Shown: positions 13,229-21,258 of the stretch, piece after piece
Numbering within the stretch: the stretch's first letter is position 1
How the letters are laid out: every line of letters starts with the position of its first letter
IMG/VR virus record: IMGVR_UViG_3300021139_000082
Coordinates: 1 to 30,401 of that record
Length of the DNA stretch: 30,401 nucleotides
From: a virus
Strand: one strand, 5' to 3'
Notes under the pieces: model-generated
Databases searched by the model: none
What the model was told of the DNA's origin: nothing
The model's input: only the letters and a program-made list of their open reading frames with translations
Program-made: the position numbers and the translations under genes

Positions 13229-13741
13229 ATGATGAAGTTATACATTGCAAATTGCAGTAAACAGGAACATTTATTCACATATATGTTGCCTGAGAATCCT
13301 CGCCCCTTTTCGCATAGCATTCGGGCTGGGTCGCAAATTGAAATCCCCGGCGACAAGGATGTGGTTGACGCAATTGTCAAACAGCATTCAATCTATGGCT
13401 TGCAAAAAGCCAATGATGTTCGCAAGGGTTTCGGTGGTCTTTGCTACCAACTCGACAAACCAATCAGCGTGGAAGCCATCAAAAACGGCTTTACTCAAAC
13501 TGAGCAAGAGCAAATCGACCGAGCCTTAGAAGCCCGAAAGATTACCGCCGCCGCCGCTGACCAAATTATGTCGAACAAGGCACAGGAAATGGGCATCAAA
13601 CAAACTTCAGGCTTGGAAGTGGAAGTGCTTGAAGAAAAGAAAAATGCCGCTGATAATGAGCCTAAATTTGAGCAAACAATCGAAGTCGTGCGTCAAGGTG
13701 TCCAGCCAATTAAAGGGCGTGGTCGACCAAGAAAAGCGTGA
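13229..13741 (+). CDS. Structural protein of unknown function with basic tail
   Basis: This 170-residue protein begins MMKLYIANCSKQEHLFTYML. It contains a central segment, SIRAGSQIEIPGDKDVVDAI, a charged helical second half (QEQIDRALEARKITAAAA and later VEVLEEKKNAADNEP), and a basic C-terminus, KGRGRPRKA, that looks like an AT-hook (GRGRPRK). The latter suggests contact with DNA or another acidic partner. It is the first gene after the capsid terminator and the structured leader, and opens the neck/tail operon. Two adjacent ATGs (13229, 13232) could start it, with GGGAAA about ten bases upstream. Its family is not recognised; genes in this position are often head-completion or accessory virion proteins. 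Confidence 0.65.
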   Translation: MMKLYIANCSKQEHLFTYMLPENPRPFSHSIRAGSQIEIPGDKDVVDAIVKQHSIYGLQKANDVRKGFGGLCYQLDKPISVEAIKNGFTQTEQEQIDRALEARKITAAAADQIMSNKAQEMGIKQTSGLEVEVLEEKKNAADNEPKFEQTIEVVRQGVQPIKGRGRPRKA

Positions 13742-13771
13742 TTTTCGACCTGACATTGGATAAAATTAATC

Positions 13772-14230
13772 ATGGCTGACCCAATCACAAACCCCCCTTC
13801 GTTATCAGGCTTTGTTGCTTGGAGTCAAGCTGTGATGGGTTTGTCATCCACTGTCATCTCACCGACTGACCCGGGGTATGCGTATGCTTACCAAATTGCG
13901 ATTGACCTTGTACCAATGGACTTCGCACAAGCATTGCCCGACATTTACACATTGACGGTCTACAACTGGGCTGGAAGTCAACTGCTCCAGTTCCAGCAAG
14001 ATATTTCGGGTCAGACCTTTTTCGCCGATGCTCGAGCCGCCTACGGCATTAATGCTTTCGTGGCTGGAGTTGTCGACAGCGCAAACGATGTCTCAACAGG
14101 CGAACACCTCGCTGTGGGTAAAGGTTTGCAAAACTTACAACTTCTTGACTTGCAGAGAATCAAAGACCCTTACGGTCGCCAAGCCCTTGCCTTCATGCAA
14201 ACCCTTGGCACTCTTTGGGGGCTGACATGA
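13772..14230 (+). CDS. Putative neck or head-completion protein
   Basis: This 152-residue protein has a Pro/Ser-rich start (ITNPPSLSGFVAWSQAVMG), a central segment (YAYQIAIDLVPMDFAQALPD, IYTLTVYNWAGSQLLQF) and a mostly helical C-terminus (LQNLQLLDLQRIKDPYGRQ, ALAFMQTLGTLWGLT). It lies between the capsid and tail genes and overlaps the next ORF by ATGA, where adaptor and connector proteins are encoded. No catalytic residues are evident. I infer a connector role from position and compact size; the sequence alone does not identify the family. Confidence 0.6.
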   Translation: MADPITNPPSLSGFVAWSQAVMGLSSTVISPTDPGYAYAYQIAIDLVPMDFAQALPDIYTLTVYNWAGSQLLQFQQDISGQTFFADARAAYGINAFVAGVVDSANDVSTGEHLAVGKGLQNLQLLDLQRIKDPYGRQALAFMQTLGTLWGLT

Positions 14231-14685
14231 TTCTTCACCTTGGGGTCATTGATGTTCCTGAACCCGAAGGTGGCACGACTTATGGGGTAGCGACTGCCCT
14301 CGAGCAAAGATATGGATTGTTTTCGGCATTCGCTGATTACGACAAACAAAAAATAGTCGACCACCTTGCTGAAAGCATGGCTGGGGCGCTTGAAACGATG
14401 ATGCAAGGGGGCAATGTCAAAGACCCCTTTGCGGCGGCTACAAGCGAGATTGAGCGGGAATTCAAGGACTTTTTGAGCCTTCAGATTGTGGAGACACTGG
14501 GCATCCCCGGCGTACCAACGCAAGCCGCTCTTGAAGGAAAAAGCACTCGATTTAAAAATCGAGTGACCGCAAGGTCTTATGTGAATGGCAAAAGAGCGCC
14601 GACTGTCAAGGTCAAAGGCGCTCGCCGCCCTTCTTTCATTGATTCAGGGGTGATGCAAGCCTCATTTAAATCGTGGGTTGATTGA
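14227..14685 (+). CDS. Putative neck or tail-completion protein
   Basis: This 152-residue protein starts at ATG 14227, overlapping the previous stop (ATGA). A central helical region (YDKQKIVDHLAESMAGAL) precedes a C-terminal sequence, KGARRPSFIDSGVMQASFKSWVD, whose RRPSFIDSGVMQASF pattern recurs in phage neck or tail-terminator type proteins (often RRPSFIDTGLLQASFRAW). The product is basic in its last third. It overlaps the next ORF by TGATG. Such proteins close the neck or tail end before joining; whether it is head-side or tail-side cannot be decided from sequence. Confidence 0.6.
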   Translation: MILHLGVIDVPEPEGGTTYGVATALEQRYGLFSAFADYDKQKIVDHLAESMAGALETMMQGGNVKDPFAAATSEIEREFKDFLSLQIVETLGIPGVPTQAALEGKSTRFKNRVTARSYVNGKRAPTVKVKGARRPSFIDSGVMQASFKSWVD

Positions 14686-15689
14686 TGGCAACAGTATCTG
14701 AAACCTCAGGCGCAAAGCCACAATTAGCCGCTGGGTTAGCCCAAGGCGTTGAAACCATTTCGGCAAATGAACAAGTCAACTTCAATTTGTATGTGAAGCT
14801 GGTCTTGCCGCTGGATGGTTATGTTTTTTGGGTCAATGCCAATTTGCTAAATGATTCAGCAATTTACAACGCCCTGACTTATGGGTTTGGTGAATTCAAC
14901 AATCGTGGTCAAACCTTGCCACCCAAAACAATCACTGCACAAGGCTCGTTCCACTATGCGACCGATATGCACCAACAGGATGACAAGTTTGTCGCATACA
15001 ACCATGTGATTTTTACTTCCACCCGATTGATTCAAGACTTCAATTTGGTGAACCCAAACCTCATGTACATCGCCACCTATGAGGGTTTGAGGTTCGGTTT
15101 CAGTCGCAAAGAGAATTTTTACAAGCAAGCCGACCTGTACCATTACAGGGGAGATTCGCTGTATTCGACCATGACCACTCAGATTATCGACACCATGAGT
15201 GGTTTCGATTCGACCAGTGTGATTGTCTCGAACAGCCTTCCAATTTGGCTTTCACTAAATAAGTATTTCACACTCTACCCATCGTATTTGTTGCCGCAAA
15301 ACGCTTTGCCGCCTTATGCTTCGGTGGATATTTTCCCCGCTTCGACTACTGCGATTCAAGCTTTCCCTTTGCTGGATAAGATGTCAAATCCAAACCAGCT
15401 GGTGCATGACCAAGTAAAAATCACGGTTTATGGGACTCGCAACAATGAAGCTTTAAACTTCGCAAATTATGTGTTCCAATACAGTTTGAACACTGATAAT
15501 TTTGGGGTGATGAATATGCCTGTAATTCAAGATGAGAAATTTACTCAGCCTGAGTTCGGCATCATTGCTCAGAAAAAGTCAATTACTTTTGACATTAGTT
15601 ATTACCAAACAACGGTGAACAACATTGCTCAAAAGTTGATTGAAACCGCTTTTGTGGACTTCACAGTTGCGGAATTCACATTCTCTTAA
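14685..15689 (+). CDS. Virion structural protein of unknown function
   Basis: This 334-residue protein begins MATVSETSGAKPQLAAGLAQ at an ATG overlapping the previous stop. It is rich in aromatic and polar residues with many short strands: NFNLYVKLVLPLDGYVFWVN, GSFHYATDMHQQDDKF and VKITVYGTRNNEALNF. No helix bundle, membrane segment or catalytic motif is apparent, which fits a beta-sandwich virion component. It sits between neck genes and the sheath. In related contractile-tail phages, large unassigned structural genes occur here; I cannot name its family. Confidence 0.65.
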   Translation: MATVSETSGAKPQLAAGLAQGVETISANEQVNFNLYVKLVLPLDGYVFWVNANLLNDSAIYNALTYGFGEFNNRGQTLPPKTITAQGSFHYATDMHQQDDKFVAYNHVIFTSTRLIQDFNLVNPNLMYIATYEGLRFGFSRKENFYKQADLYHYRGDSLYSTMTTQIIDTMSGFDSTSVIVSNSLPIWLSLNKYFTLYPSYLLPQNALPPYASVDIFPASTTAIQAFPLLDKMSNPNQLVHDQVKITVYGTRNNEALNFANYVFQYSLNTDNFGVMNMPVIQDEKFTQPEFGIIAQKKSITFDISYYQTTVNNIAQKLIETAFVDFTVAEFTFS

Positions 15690-15716
15690 CAACACAAACA
15701 CACAGGAGTTTGACAA

Positions 15717-16028
15717 ATGGCTATCACTTCCCTTCCCCAAAAATACGGCGCACTCGTTGTTGCCAAAGGTCTTAACCTCGTTACTAACATCACAACCGCA
15801 ACTGTGATTAAAGCTGTCCCCGGTCGCATTGCCAAAGTCAGCGTTTTGGTCGCTGGTTCAGGCACTGGCACTGTGAACAACTGCATCACTACAGGTGCGG
15901 CGGCTACAGCAAACGAAGTTGCTGTAATCCCACAATCTGTTGGTGTTTTGGATATTGATATGCCTTGTAGCACTGGTATCGTGGTTGTACCCGGTACTGG
16001 TCAAACTCTCGCTGTCAGCTACTGCTAA
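15717..16028 (+). CDS. Small beta-rich virion protein
   Basis: This 103-residue protein is rich in Thr, Val, Gly and Ala, with alternating hydrophobic residues throughout (VTNITTATVIKAVPGRIAKV, SVLVAGSGTGTVNN, STGIVVVPGTGQTLAVSYC). This is the signature of a small beta barrel such as a head-surface or decoration protein. CAGGAG lies nine bases before the ATG. It sits just before the sheath gene. Its compact Gly/Thr-rich sequence resembles head fibre or decoration proteins, but it could equally be a tail component. Function is inferred from composition and location. Confidence 0.6.
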   Translation: MAITSLPQKYGALVVAKGLNLVTNITTATVIKAVPGRIAKVSVLVAGSGTGTVNNCITTGAAATANEVAVIPQSVGVLDIDMPCSTGIVVVPGTGQTLAVSYC

Positions 16029-16041
16029 TCAGGGGGTCTAA

Positions 16042-17343
16042 ATGACAACTCAAATCGTTACAGTCAATGTAACGCAAACTATTGCTCCAGCACCCAGCGA
16101 ATTACAGCGCACAGGGTGTTTTGTATCTCAAGGTGCAACCACCTTAGGTGCTGGCAATACTGCGTTGCTGACACAATTTTCTGACCTAGCATCAATTTTG
16201 GCTGGCGCTGTTTCAATTGCATCCGCAACTTGGACAGCCAATGTGGTGACTTTGACAACTTCAGCCCCTCACGGTATTCCTAGTAGCGATACAGTTTTGG
16301 GTGTGATTGCTGGTTTGTCTGTGTCTTCTTTGAATGGCACTTTCAGTGTCACTTCAACTGGCACAAATACCTTGACCTACACAGTCACTGGAAGCGGCTC
16401 TGTTACTACAACAGGCGCAACTTTCACTCTCGAAGATGTGCAAGAACTGGTTGCTATGGCTACCACCTTCTTTGCTCAAGGTTCACAAAACGCAATCTAT
16501 GTCCTCGAATTGGGCGCTGGTACTCCAGCCCAAGGCGTGACTGCATTGAACACTTATTTGGCAAACCCAACAATTCGCTTCTATGCTTATTTGTTGCCAA
16601 ATACTTGGGCTAGTGAAACCACTGCTGTGACAATGGCATCGAATCATGATTCGACTACCGCACAAGTCTATTTTTGGGTGTCTGCTACTTTGGCAAACTA
16701 CTCAAGCTGGACAGGCAAAAAGTCGGCTGTGGTCATGGTCGAAGATGTCAATGCTCCAGTGACTGAATGCTCTGCCGCCGCAATGCTGTGGAATGCTCTG
16801 AATTACAACCCAAGCAACACCAACAAAGTCGCTCCAATGGCTTTCCAATATGTTGTTGGCGTTACCCCATTCAGCGGCAATCAAACCGTTCAACAACAAC
16901 TCAAAACAGCCAATGCCAACTACATTGGAACTGGTGCTGAAGGCGGTATTAGCAACACCCTCATTTTGTGGGGCGTGACTGCTGATGGTCGTGATTACAC
17001 CTACTGGTATTCAGTGGATTGGGTTCAAATCAACATCAACTTGTCTTTGTCCAATGCGATTATCAATGGGTCAAACAATCCCATCAATCCGCTGTACTAC
17101 AACCAAGCTGGCATCAATACTTTGCAAAAGGTTGCCCAAGGCACAATGAACTCGGGTGTTGCTTTTGGTTTGGTGTTGCCCCCAGTGTCTGTTCAGGCTG
17201 TTTCTTTCAGCACTTATGTCACTGATAACCCAAGTGACTACGCCATTGGTAAATATGCTGGATTGTCAGTTACCTACACACCCGCAAGAGGATTCACTCA
17301 GATTATCTTTAATGTGAATGTTTCTGACTTCGCACTCGCATAA
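16042..17343 (+). CDS. Tail sheath protein (DUF3383-like) with inserted beta module
   Basis: This 433-residue contractile sheath subunit has a DUF3383-type framework: an N-terminal part (IAPAPSELQRTGCFVSQGAT), then AIYVLELGAGTPAQGV, a central domain (VVGVTPFSGNQTVQQQL), and a C-terminal domain ending SVTYTPARGFTQIIFNVNVS, the segment expected to interlock subunits. Residues of about 56-132 are an inserted module (PHGIPSSDTVLG, then LNGTFSVTSTGTNTLTYTV) also present in the baseplate J-like protein. It is followed at once by the tube gene, as in all myoviruses. AGGGGG lies seven bases before the start. Confidence 0.85.
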   Translation: MTTQIVTVNVTQTIAPAPSELQRTGCFVSQGATTLGAGNTALLTQFSDLASILAGAVSIASATWTANVVTLTTSAPHGIPSSDTVLGVIAGLSVSSLNGTFSVTSTGTNTLTYTVTGSGSVTTTGATFTLEDVQELVAMATTFFAQGSQNAIYVLELGAGTPAQGVTALNTYLANPTIRFYAYLLPNTWASETTAVTMASNHDSTTAQVYFWVSATLANYSSWTGKKSAVVMVEDVNAPVTECSAAAMLWNALNYNPSNTNKVAPMAFQYVVGVTPFSGNQTVQQQLKTANANYIGTGAEGGISNTLILWGVTADGRDYTYWYSVDWVQININLSLSNAIINGSNNPINPLYYNQAGINTLQKVAQGTMNSGVAFGLVLPPVSVQAVSFSTYVTDNPSDYAIGKYAGLSVTYTPARGFTQIIFNVNVSDFALA

Positions 17344-17355
17344 AGGAACTAAATC

Positions 17356-17799
17356 ATGGCTGGAAATCCACTAATTACACAAGGCACACTTAATAGACTG
17401 CGTGGTAGCGTAGTTTATTCAAGCAACTCCACCTTGAATGTGACTGCTCCTTACTTGGCTCGTGAAGCTATCAGTGTCGCCTTTGATGGTGACGCTGGTA
17501 TGCTCATCCCGACCTTGACAGGTGGGGTCACTTCACCAGAGCCATATCAAATGGCAAACATCACAATCAACCTGATTAAATCTCAGGCGCTTGCGAATAT
17601 CTACAAACAGCAAATCGAAACAAATGTCAACTTGGGCGACATCAGTGTCATTACTGACTCTGCCGCTCTCGGTGACTATGAGTTCACGAATTGCGTGTTG
17701 AAGGGCGTTCGGGATGTGACATTTGATGGCAATGTGCCCGGCTTTGTGGTTGTCCTCACAGGCATCTACTCTGTCAACTCATCCCTTTGGGGTCTTTAA
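17356..17799 (+). CDS. Tail tube protein
   Basis: This 147-residue protein directly after the sheath gene has the size and beta-rich profile of a myovirus tube subunit. It begins MAGNPLITQGTLNRLRGSVV, followed by strands (LNVTAPYLAREAISVAF), a helix (KSQALANIYKQQIE), and C-terminal strands (NVPGFVVVLTGIYSVN). Tube proteins form stacked hexamers through which DNA passes. AAAGGA lies eleven bases before the ATG. The call rests mainly on gene order (sheath, tube, chaperone, tape measure), which is conserved, and on length. Confidence 0.8.
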   Translation: MAGNPLITQGTLNRLRGSVVYSSNSTLNVTAPYLAREAISVAFDGDAGMLIPTLTGGVTSPEPYQMANITINLIKSQALANIYKQQIETNVNLGDISVITDSAALGDYEFTNCVLKGVRDVTFDGNVPGFVVVLTGIYSVNSSLWGL

Positions 17800-17816
17800 T
17801 TAATTGAGGTTATCTT

Positions 17817-18395
17817 GTGATGCGGATAAACAAATCATTAAACCTAGTCATTCCAGTTGACTATGAGAAGGGTGGACAAATCTTTGTCCACTCGACTCCA
17901 ATTTCCCGAGAAATTTTTGAGCAATATTTTTTGGTTATCTCCAAAACTTTTGCCAACATCTTCTCTCAGGGGCTTGGCGCAATATCCGGTCCTCGGGTGG
18001 CGTACCTAATGCTTAAACAAACAGCCACTGAAATGGGAATTTGGCATGGAGAAACTGGGGTACAAGCTGGCTTAATAAATGAAATCATTCGATTGAGCAA
18101 TGTATTAATCCCTGACAAAAAAGGCTGGAAGCAACTTCCTTTGCACACTGCGGTGACAAAGGGGTTCATTGATTCCGAGACATTAGCCGAGATTGAGGGC
18201 GAACTCGTTTTTTTTACTTGCGTTTCCTTGATGAACAAGAAGAATCAAGTCGAGGGCATCATGGAAACAGTGAGTGGATTGTGGGGTTCGCAAACTACAT
18301 TGTTAGGCTTTATGGAATTCCTGAATTCCTTATCGACCTCGACAGAGGAAGGGAATACTGGCGAGATGGAGAACACATCGTCAGTTCCTGCCTAG
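17817..18395 (+). CDS. Tail assembly chaperone (gpG-like frame)
   Basis: This 192-residue chaperone sits between tube and tape measure, the gpG position of lambda-type tail operons. It is mostly helical (SREIFEQYFLVISKTFANIF and LINEIIRLSNVLIP). GTG 17817 has GAGG seven bases upstream and is slightly favoured over ATG 17820. A T8 run at 18208-18215 lies 60 codons before its stop, and a second open frame continues from there in the -1 phase, as expected for the G/GT frameshift. Read to its own stop, the chaperone ends GEMENTSSVPA. The short form coats the tape measure while the tube polymerises. Confidence 0.8.
   Translation: MMRINKSLNLVIPVDYEKGGQIFVHSTPISREIFEQYFLVISKTFANIFSQGLGAISGPRVAYLMLKQTATEMGIWHGETGVQAGLINEIIRLSNVLIPDKKGWKQLPLHTAVTKGFIDSETLAEIEGELVFFTCVSLMNKKNQVEGIMETVSGLWGSQTTLLGFMEFLNSLSTSTEEGNTGEMENTSSVPA
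18209..18215 (+). other. Candidate -1 ribosomal frameshift site (T TTT TTT)
   Basis: In the zero frame the codons are GTT TTT TTT ACT. A slip back by one base at 18209-18215 moves into the frame that stays open to 18520. That frame has a TGA at 18194-18196, so the shift must occur downstream of it, and this is the first and best slippery stretch. CTTGAT 18227-18232 and ATCAAG 18244-18249 can form a 6-bp stem 11 bases downstream, in the usual stimulator position. Confidence 0.75.
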
Positions 18396-18520
18396 ATTAC
18401 TTGGCGGGTAGAGGCTTTCAAAAGTTTTTTGAGGATGTCGATATAGAGTTCAAATCGAGCGCACATGAATTTCGTCAGCGGCATATTTTGAGGGCATTGA
18501 GGAACACACATGGCTACTAA
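18215..18520 (+). CDS. Frameshifted extension of the tail assembly chaperone (gpT-like)
   Basis: Read in the -1 frame from the slippery run, this gives 101 residues fused to the first 133 of the chaperone (about 234 in total). It reads YLRFLDEQEESSRG at the junction and continues FANYIVRLYGIPEFLIDLDR, then REYWRDGEHIVSS and FRQRHILRALRNTHGY. No good independent ribosome site or ATG precedes it (only TTG 18218), which argues for production by frameshift. It ends 11 bases inside the tape measure gene. The T domain is known in lambda to contact tail tube protein; the same is presumed here. Confidence 0.75.
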   Translation, partial: YLRFLDEQEESSRGHHGNSEWIVGFANYIVRLYGIPEFLIDLDRGREYWRDGEHIVSSCLDYLAGRGFQKFFEDVDIEFKSSAHEFRQRHILRALRNTHGY

Positions 18521-20255
18521 AAGTGTCATTGACATTGAAGTAAATGATGAGAAATTCAAAGAGTTTTCCAAGCTTTTTGAAAAATATCAAAAGTCGTTGA
18601 CCAAGATGCCGGGTCAGTGGGGGAACATCAACAAAAGTGTTTCCAGCTTGCAAGGCAACTTTGACCGCATCCAGCATTCGCTCGATACGATTGCAAGTCG
18701 ACTTGACAAAAATTATGTTGCTCTCAAGAACACAAACGATGTCGCTCAAAAAACAGCGAGAAATTTTGATGGCATCAGCAAGTCAGCAAAGAGCGTTGCT
18801 TCGAGCGTTGCTGGTACAACCTTCAACCTGTTGAAATGGGGTGCGGCAACAGCCGCATTCGGTCTTCTTGGTGCGGCTGGTGGCTTGTTTGGTATTGGCT
18901 CGCTGGCGGGTAGTGCAAGCAATTTGCGCCGCCAAGGTCAGGAACTGGGAGTGACACCGGGGCAACTCAAAGCCGCTCGCCTGAACTTCGGTCGATACGG
19001 CGATGTCAATGGTTTACTTCAAGGCATCTCAGGCGCTCAAACCGACTTGAGCAAACAATGGGCATTTGGTGCATCAGGTTTAAATCCAAACCAAAATGCG
19101 GCGCAACTGTTGCCGCAAATTCTTCGTAAAGCCGCCGAGGTTTACAAAAGCGGTTCAGCGGCAACAGCTGGTCAAAGGCTTGAAGTTAGCGGTTTAACCC
19201 AATTAGGCGTGACCGTTCAACAGGCTCGCCAATACGCATCTTTGACCAAAGAAGAAATTGCCCTTGCTGAAAAACGCTATGCCGAAGATTCAAAAGCCCT
19301 CGAACTCAACGACAAGCTTTTGCGTAGATGGCAAGACCTCGATGTCCAGCTTGGTCGAGCAAGGGAAAAAATAGAAAATACATTCTTAACAGGTTTAGAA
19401 AAGCTAACTCCAAGCTTGACTAAGCTTTCTGATGCGTTTTCAACTGCTGTTTCCAATTTGTTGAAATCGCCAAAAATCGGCGACTTCTTGGAGGCTGTCG
19501 GCAAAAAGCTAGAAAACTTTGCCAACTATTTGACAACTGATGAATTCAAAGATGATGTCAATGATTTTCTTCAGGCTACCAAAGACATTGCCAATGCTTT
19601 AGTGGAGTTGGCTGACTTCATCAGAGAAGTTTTGCCCAAAAAAGGCGGCTCTCCCGAAGAATTGCCCAAGGAAGGCGAACCAGCATTCAAGCCTCGAAGC
19701 ATGAACTTGAATGACATTCGCCAAATGTTGCGTGGTACTGACAAAAAGTTGCAAGGCGTTGACCCCAAGTTGGCACAAGCCATTTGGAGTGCTGGTTTGA
19801 CCCCAATCAGCGGCTTTCGCACTGAGCAAGAAGAAGCGGATTTGCGTGACCATATCGACCCCAAAACTGGATTGTGGGTGACTAAGGAAGGTCGCCCAGT
19901 GGCACAGCCGGGGCAGACAAGTCATCACACCACTGGCACAGCGGTCGACATTGACCCAATACAAGCTGAAAGAATCAGCGATGAATACCTTGACAAATAT
20001 GGCTTGTATCGCCCTTATGGGAAAAAAGATTACAACCATATTGAGTTGAAAAAGCAATTGGACAAAGAGAAGAAATCCAATGCTGACGAAAAACATAGTA
20101 TGTTGAACTCATCGAGTTTTGGTGGCGGCACTCCTTCGCCTTGGAATCCCACCTCGATTGCGTTGAACATCAACACAACGAAAATCCCCGGTGTCGACAA
20201 CAACATCGCCTTGTTGCAAGCTGGTGGATATTACACACAAATGGGGATAGGCTAA
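18510..20255 (+). CDS. Tape measure protein with M15 peptidase domain
   Basis: This 581-residue tape measure sets tail length and is ejected into the envelope. The N-terminal 100 residues are coiled coil-like (FKEFSKLFEKYQKSL). Residues 103-135 are hydrophobic and glycine-rich (NLLKWGAATAAFGLLGAAGG), likely membrane-inserting. Helices follow. Residues of about 440-515 form a D,D-carboxypeptidase/M15 fold: SGFRTEQEEADL, then SxHxxGxAxD at 471-480 (H473 and D480 as zinc ligands) and DYNHIE at 507-512 with H510. The length predicts a short tail (roughly 80-90 nm if 1.5 angstrom per residue applies). The C-terminal 50 residues are Gly/Ser/Asn-rich. It starts inside the chaperone extension. Confidence 0.88.
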   Translation: MATKSVIDIEVNDEKFKEFSKLFEKYQKSLTKMPGQWGNINKSVSSLQGNFDRIQHSLDTIASRLDKNYVALKNTNDVAQKTARNFDGISKSAKSVASSVAGTTFNLLKWGAATAAFGLLGAAGGLFGIGSLAGSASNLRRQGQELGVTPGQLKAARLNFGRYGDVNGLLQGISGAQTDLSKQWAFGASGLNPNQNAAQLLPQILRKAAEVYKSGSAATAGQRLEVSGLTQLGVTVQQARQYASLTKEEIALAEKRYAEDSKALELNDKLLRRWQDLDVQLGRAREKIENTFLTGLEKLTPSLTKLSDAFSTAVSNLLKSPKIGDFLEAVGKKLENFANYLTTDEFKDDVNDFLQATKDIANALVELADFIREVLPKKGGSPEELPKEGEPAFKPRSMNLNDIRQMLRGTDKKLQGVDPKLAQAIWSAGLTPISGFRTEQEEADLRDHIDPKTGLWVTKEGRPVAQPGQTSHHTTGTAVDIDPIQAERISDEYLDKYGLYRPYGKKDYNHIELKKQLDKEKKSNADEKHSMLNSSSFGGGTPSPWNPTSIALNINTTKIPGVDNNIALLQAGGYYTQMGIG

Positions 20256-20857
20256 TGGCTAACAGCATCGGCGAATCAATCTATCAGCTGAGTTATGAAA
20301 TCAGCCCGATTATTTTGTCGGGTGGATTGGCACAGGCTGTGCCCGGCGGCTTGTTGCCCATCATCGCAATCACCGAAGCGGCAAACTTTGGATTCAGCAT
20401 TTTGAATGGCGGCAACCCGCTGAACTTGAACAACTTTTTTGGTCACTTTCGACCATTGCCGGGCGCATCGCTGGTCAGCAATGACATTGCCATGTATCCC
20501 TTTGCCAATCAAAGCTATGCGGCAAACGCCATCATTGCCAAGCCACTCAACATTTCAATGTTGATGAATTGCCCAGCCAATGCAAACGGTGGCTACATTT
20601 CAAAGATGATTACCTTCACCGCCCTCAAAGCGGCGCTGGATGCCCACAATCAAGCTGGTGGCACTTTCGTAGTGGCTACCCCTTCCTATGTGTATTTAAA
20701 CTGCATTTTGACCAGCCTGACCGATGTGTCACGACCTGACAGTCAACAACCTCAAAACGCTTGGCAATTTGACTTTACGCAACCGCTTATTTCACAAGGA
20801 GCGCAAAATACACTTGGCGCTTTGATGAATGCTTTTGAAGGCGGGTTGAAATTATGA
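20255..20857 (+). CDS. Tail or baseplate protein of unknown function
   Basis: This 200-residue protein starts at an ATG overlapping the tape measure stop (TAATG); longer readings of the frame lie inside that gene. It opens with SIYQLSYEISPIILSGGLAQ and has LPIIAITEAANFGFSILNGG, strand-forming segments with Gly/Asn turns, then KMITFTALKAALDAHNQAGG and a beta region (VVATPSYVYLNCILTSLTDV). The region after the tape measure in contractile-tail phages usually encodes a distal-tail or tail-adaptor protein. Its ATGA coupling to the plug-like gene puts it in the baseplate module. I do not recognise the family. Confidence 0.6.
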   Translation: MANSIGESIYQLSYEISPIILSGGLAQAVPGGLLPIIAITEAANFGFSILNGGNPLNLNNFFGHFRPLPGASLVSNDIAMYPFANQSYAANAIIAKPLNISMLMNCPANANGGYISKMITFTALKAALDAHNQAGGTFVVATPSYVYLNCILTSLTDVSRPDSQQPQNAWQFDFTQPLISQGAQNTLGALMNAFEGGLKL

Positions 20858-21258
20858 CAACAAGTTACTGGTCAAATCCAAGTAGTGTTATCAATAACAC
20901 CAACTCGGTTGCAACCCCGCTTTATGGTGGCTCTCAAAATACCCAAGCGGCGGCATCAACTTATGGGGTCAACAACAACCCAAACGCACCAAGCGCAACA
21001 GTTGTTCAGTTCACGCCTTCAAAAGTATCAAATTTCCAATTCCAAGCCACTTTTGATGGGGCTATTTACAATGTCATCGTGACCTACAACATTTATGGTC
21101 AAAGGTACTATGTGAACATCTATGACACTTCAAATGTGCGGATTGTCACCTTGCCGCTCATTGGTTCGCCATTGGACTACAACATTTCATTGACAGCTGG
21201 ATATTTCACGACCCAGTTGGTCTATCGTGTCGCTAATCAACAATTTGAGATTATCTGA
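20854..21258 (+). CDS. Baseplate plug-like protein (Pam3 gp18/DUF6983 type)
   Basis: This 134-residue protein has a low-complexity Asn/Ser-rich N-terminus (SNPSSVINNTNSVATPLYGG) and a C-terminal domain of about 85 residues. It reads NFQFQATFDGAIYNVIVTYN, then GQRYYVNIYDTSNVRIVTL and FTTQLVYRVANQQFEII. The GQRYYVNIYD pattern and closing FEI match what I recall of the cyanophage Pam3 baseplate plug domain (DUF6983). It is a small beta-barrel lying in the hub channel of the baseplate. Its place directly before the hub gene fits. Starts and stops are coupled on both sides (ATGA, TGATG). Confidence 0.75.
   Translation: MTTSYWSNPSSVINNTNSVATPLYGGSQNTQAAASTYGVNNNPNAPSATVVQFTPSKVSNFQFQATFDGAIYNVIVTYNIYGQRYYVNIYDTSNVRIVTLPLIGSPLDYNISLTAGYFTTQLVYRVANQQFEII

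Noticed and set aside
13759-13766. TAAAAT as a promoter -10 before 13772
   Set aside because: No -35 at acceptable distance; translation is explained by the operon from 13119.
18218-18520. Independent gene starting at TTG 18218
   Set aside because: No ribosome site; the frame begins exactly at the slippery T run and follows the G/GT pattern, so a frameshift is the simpler reading.
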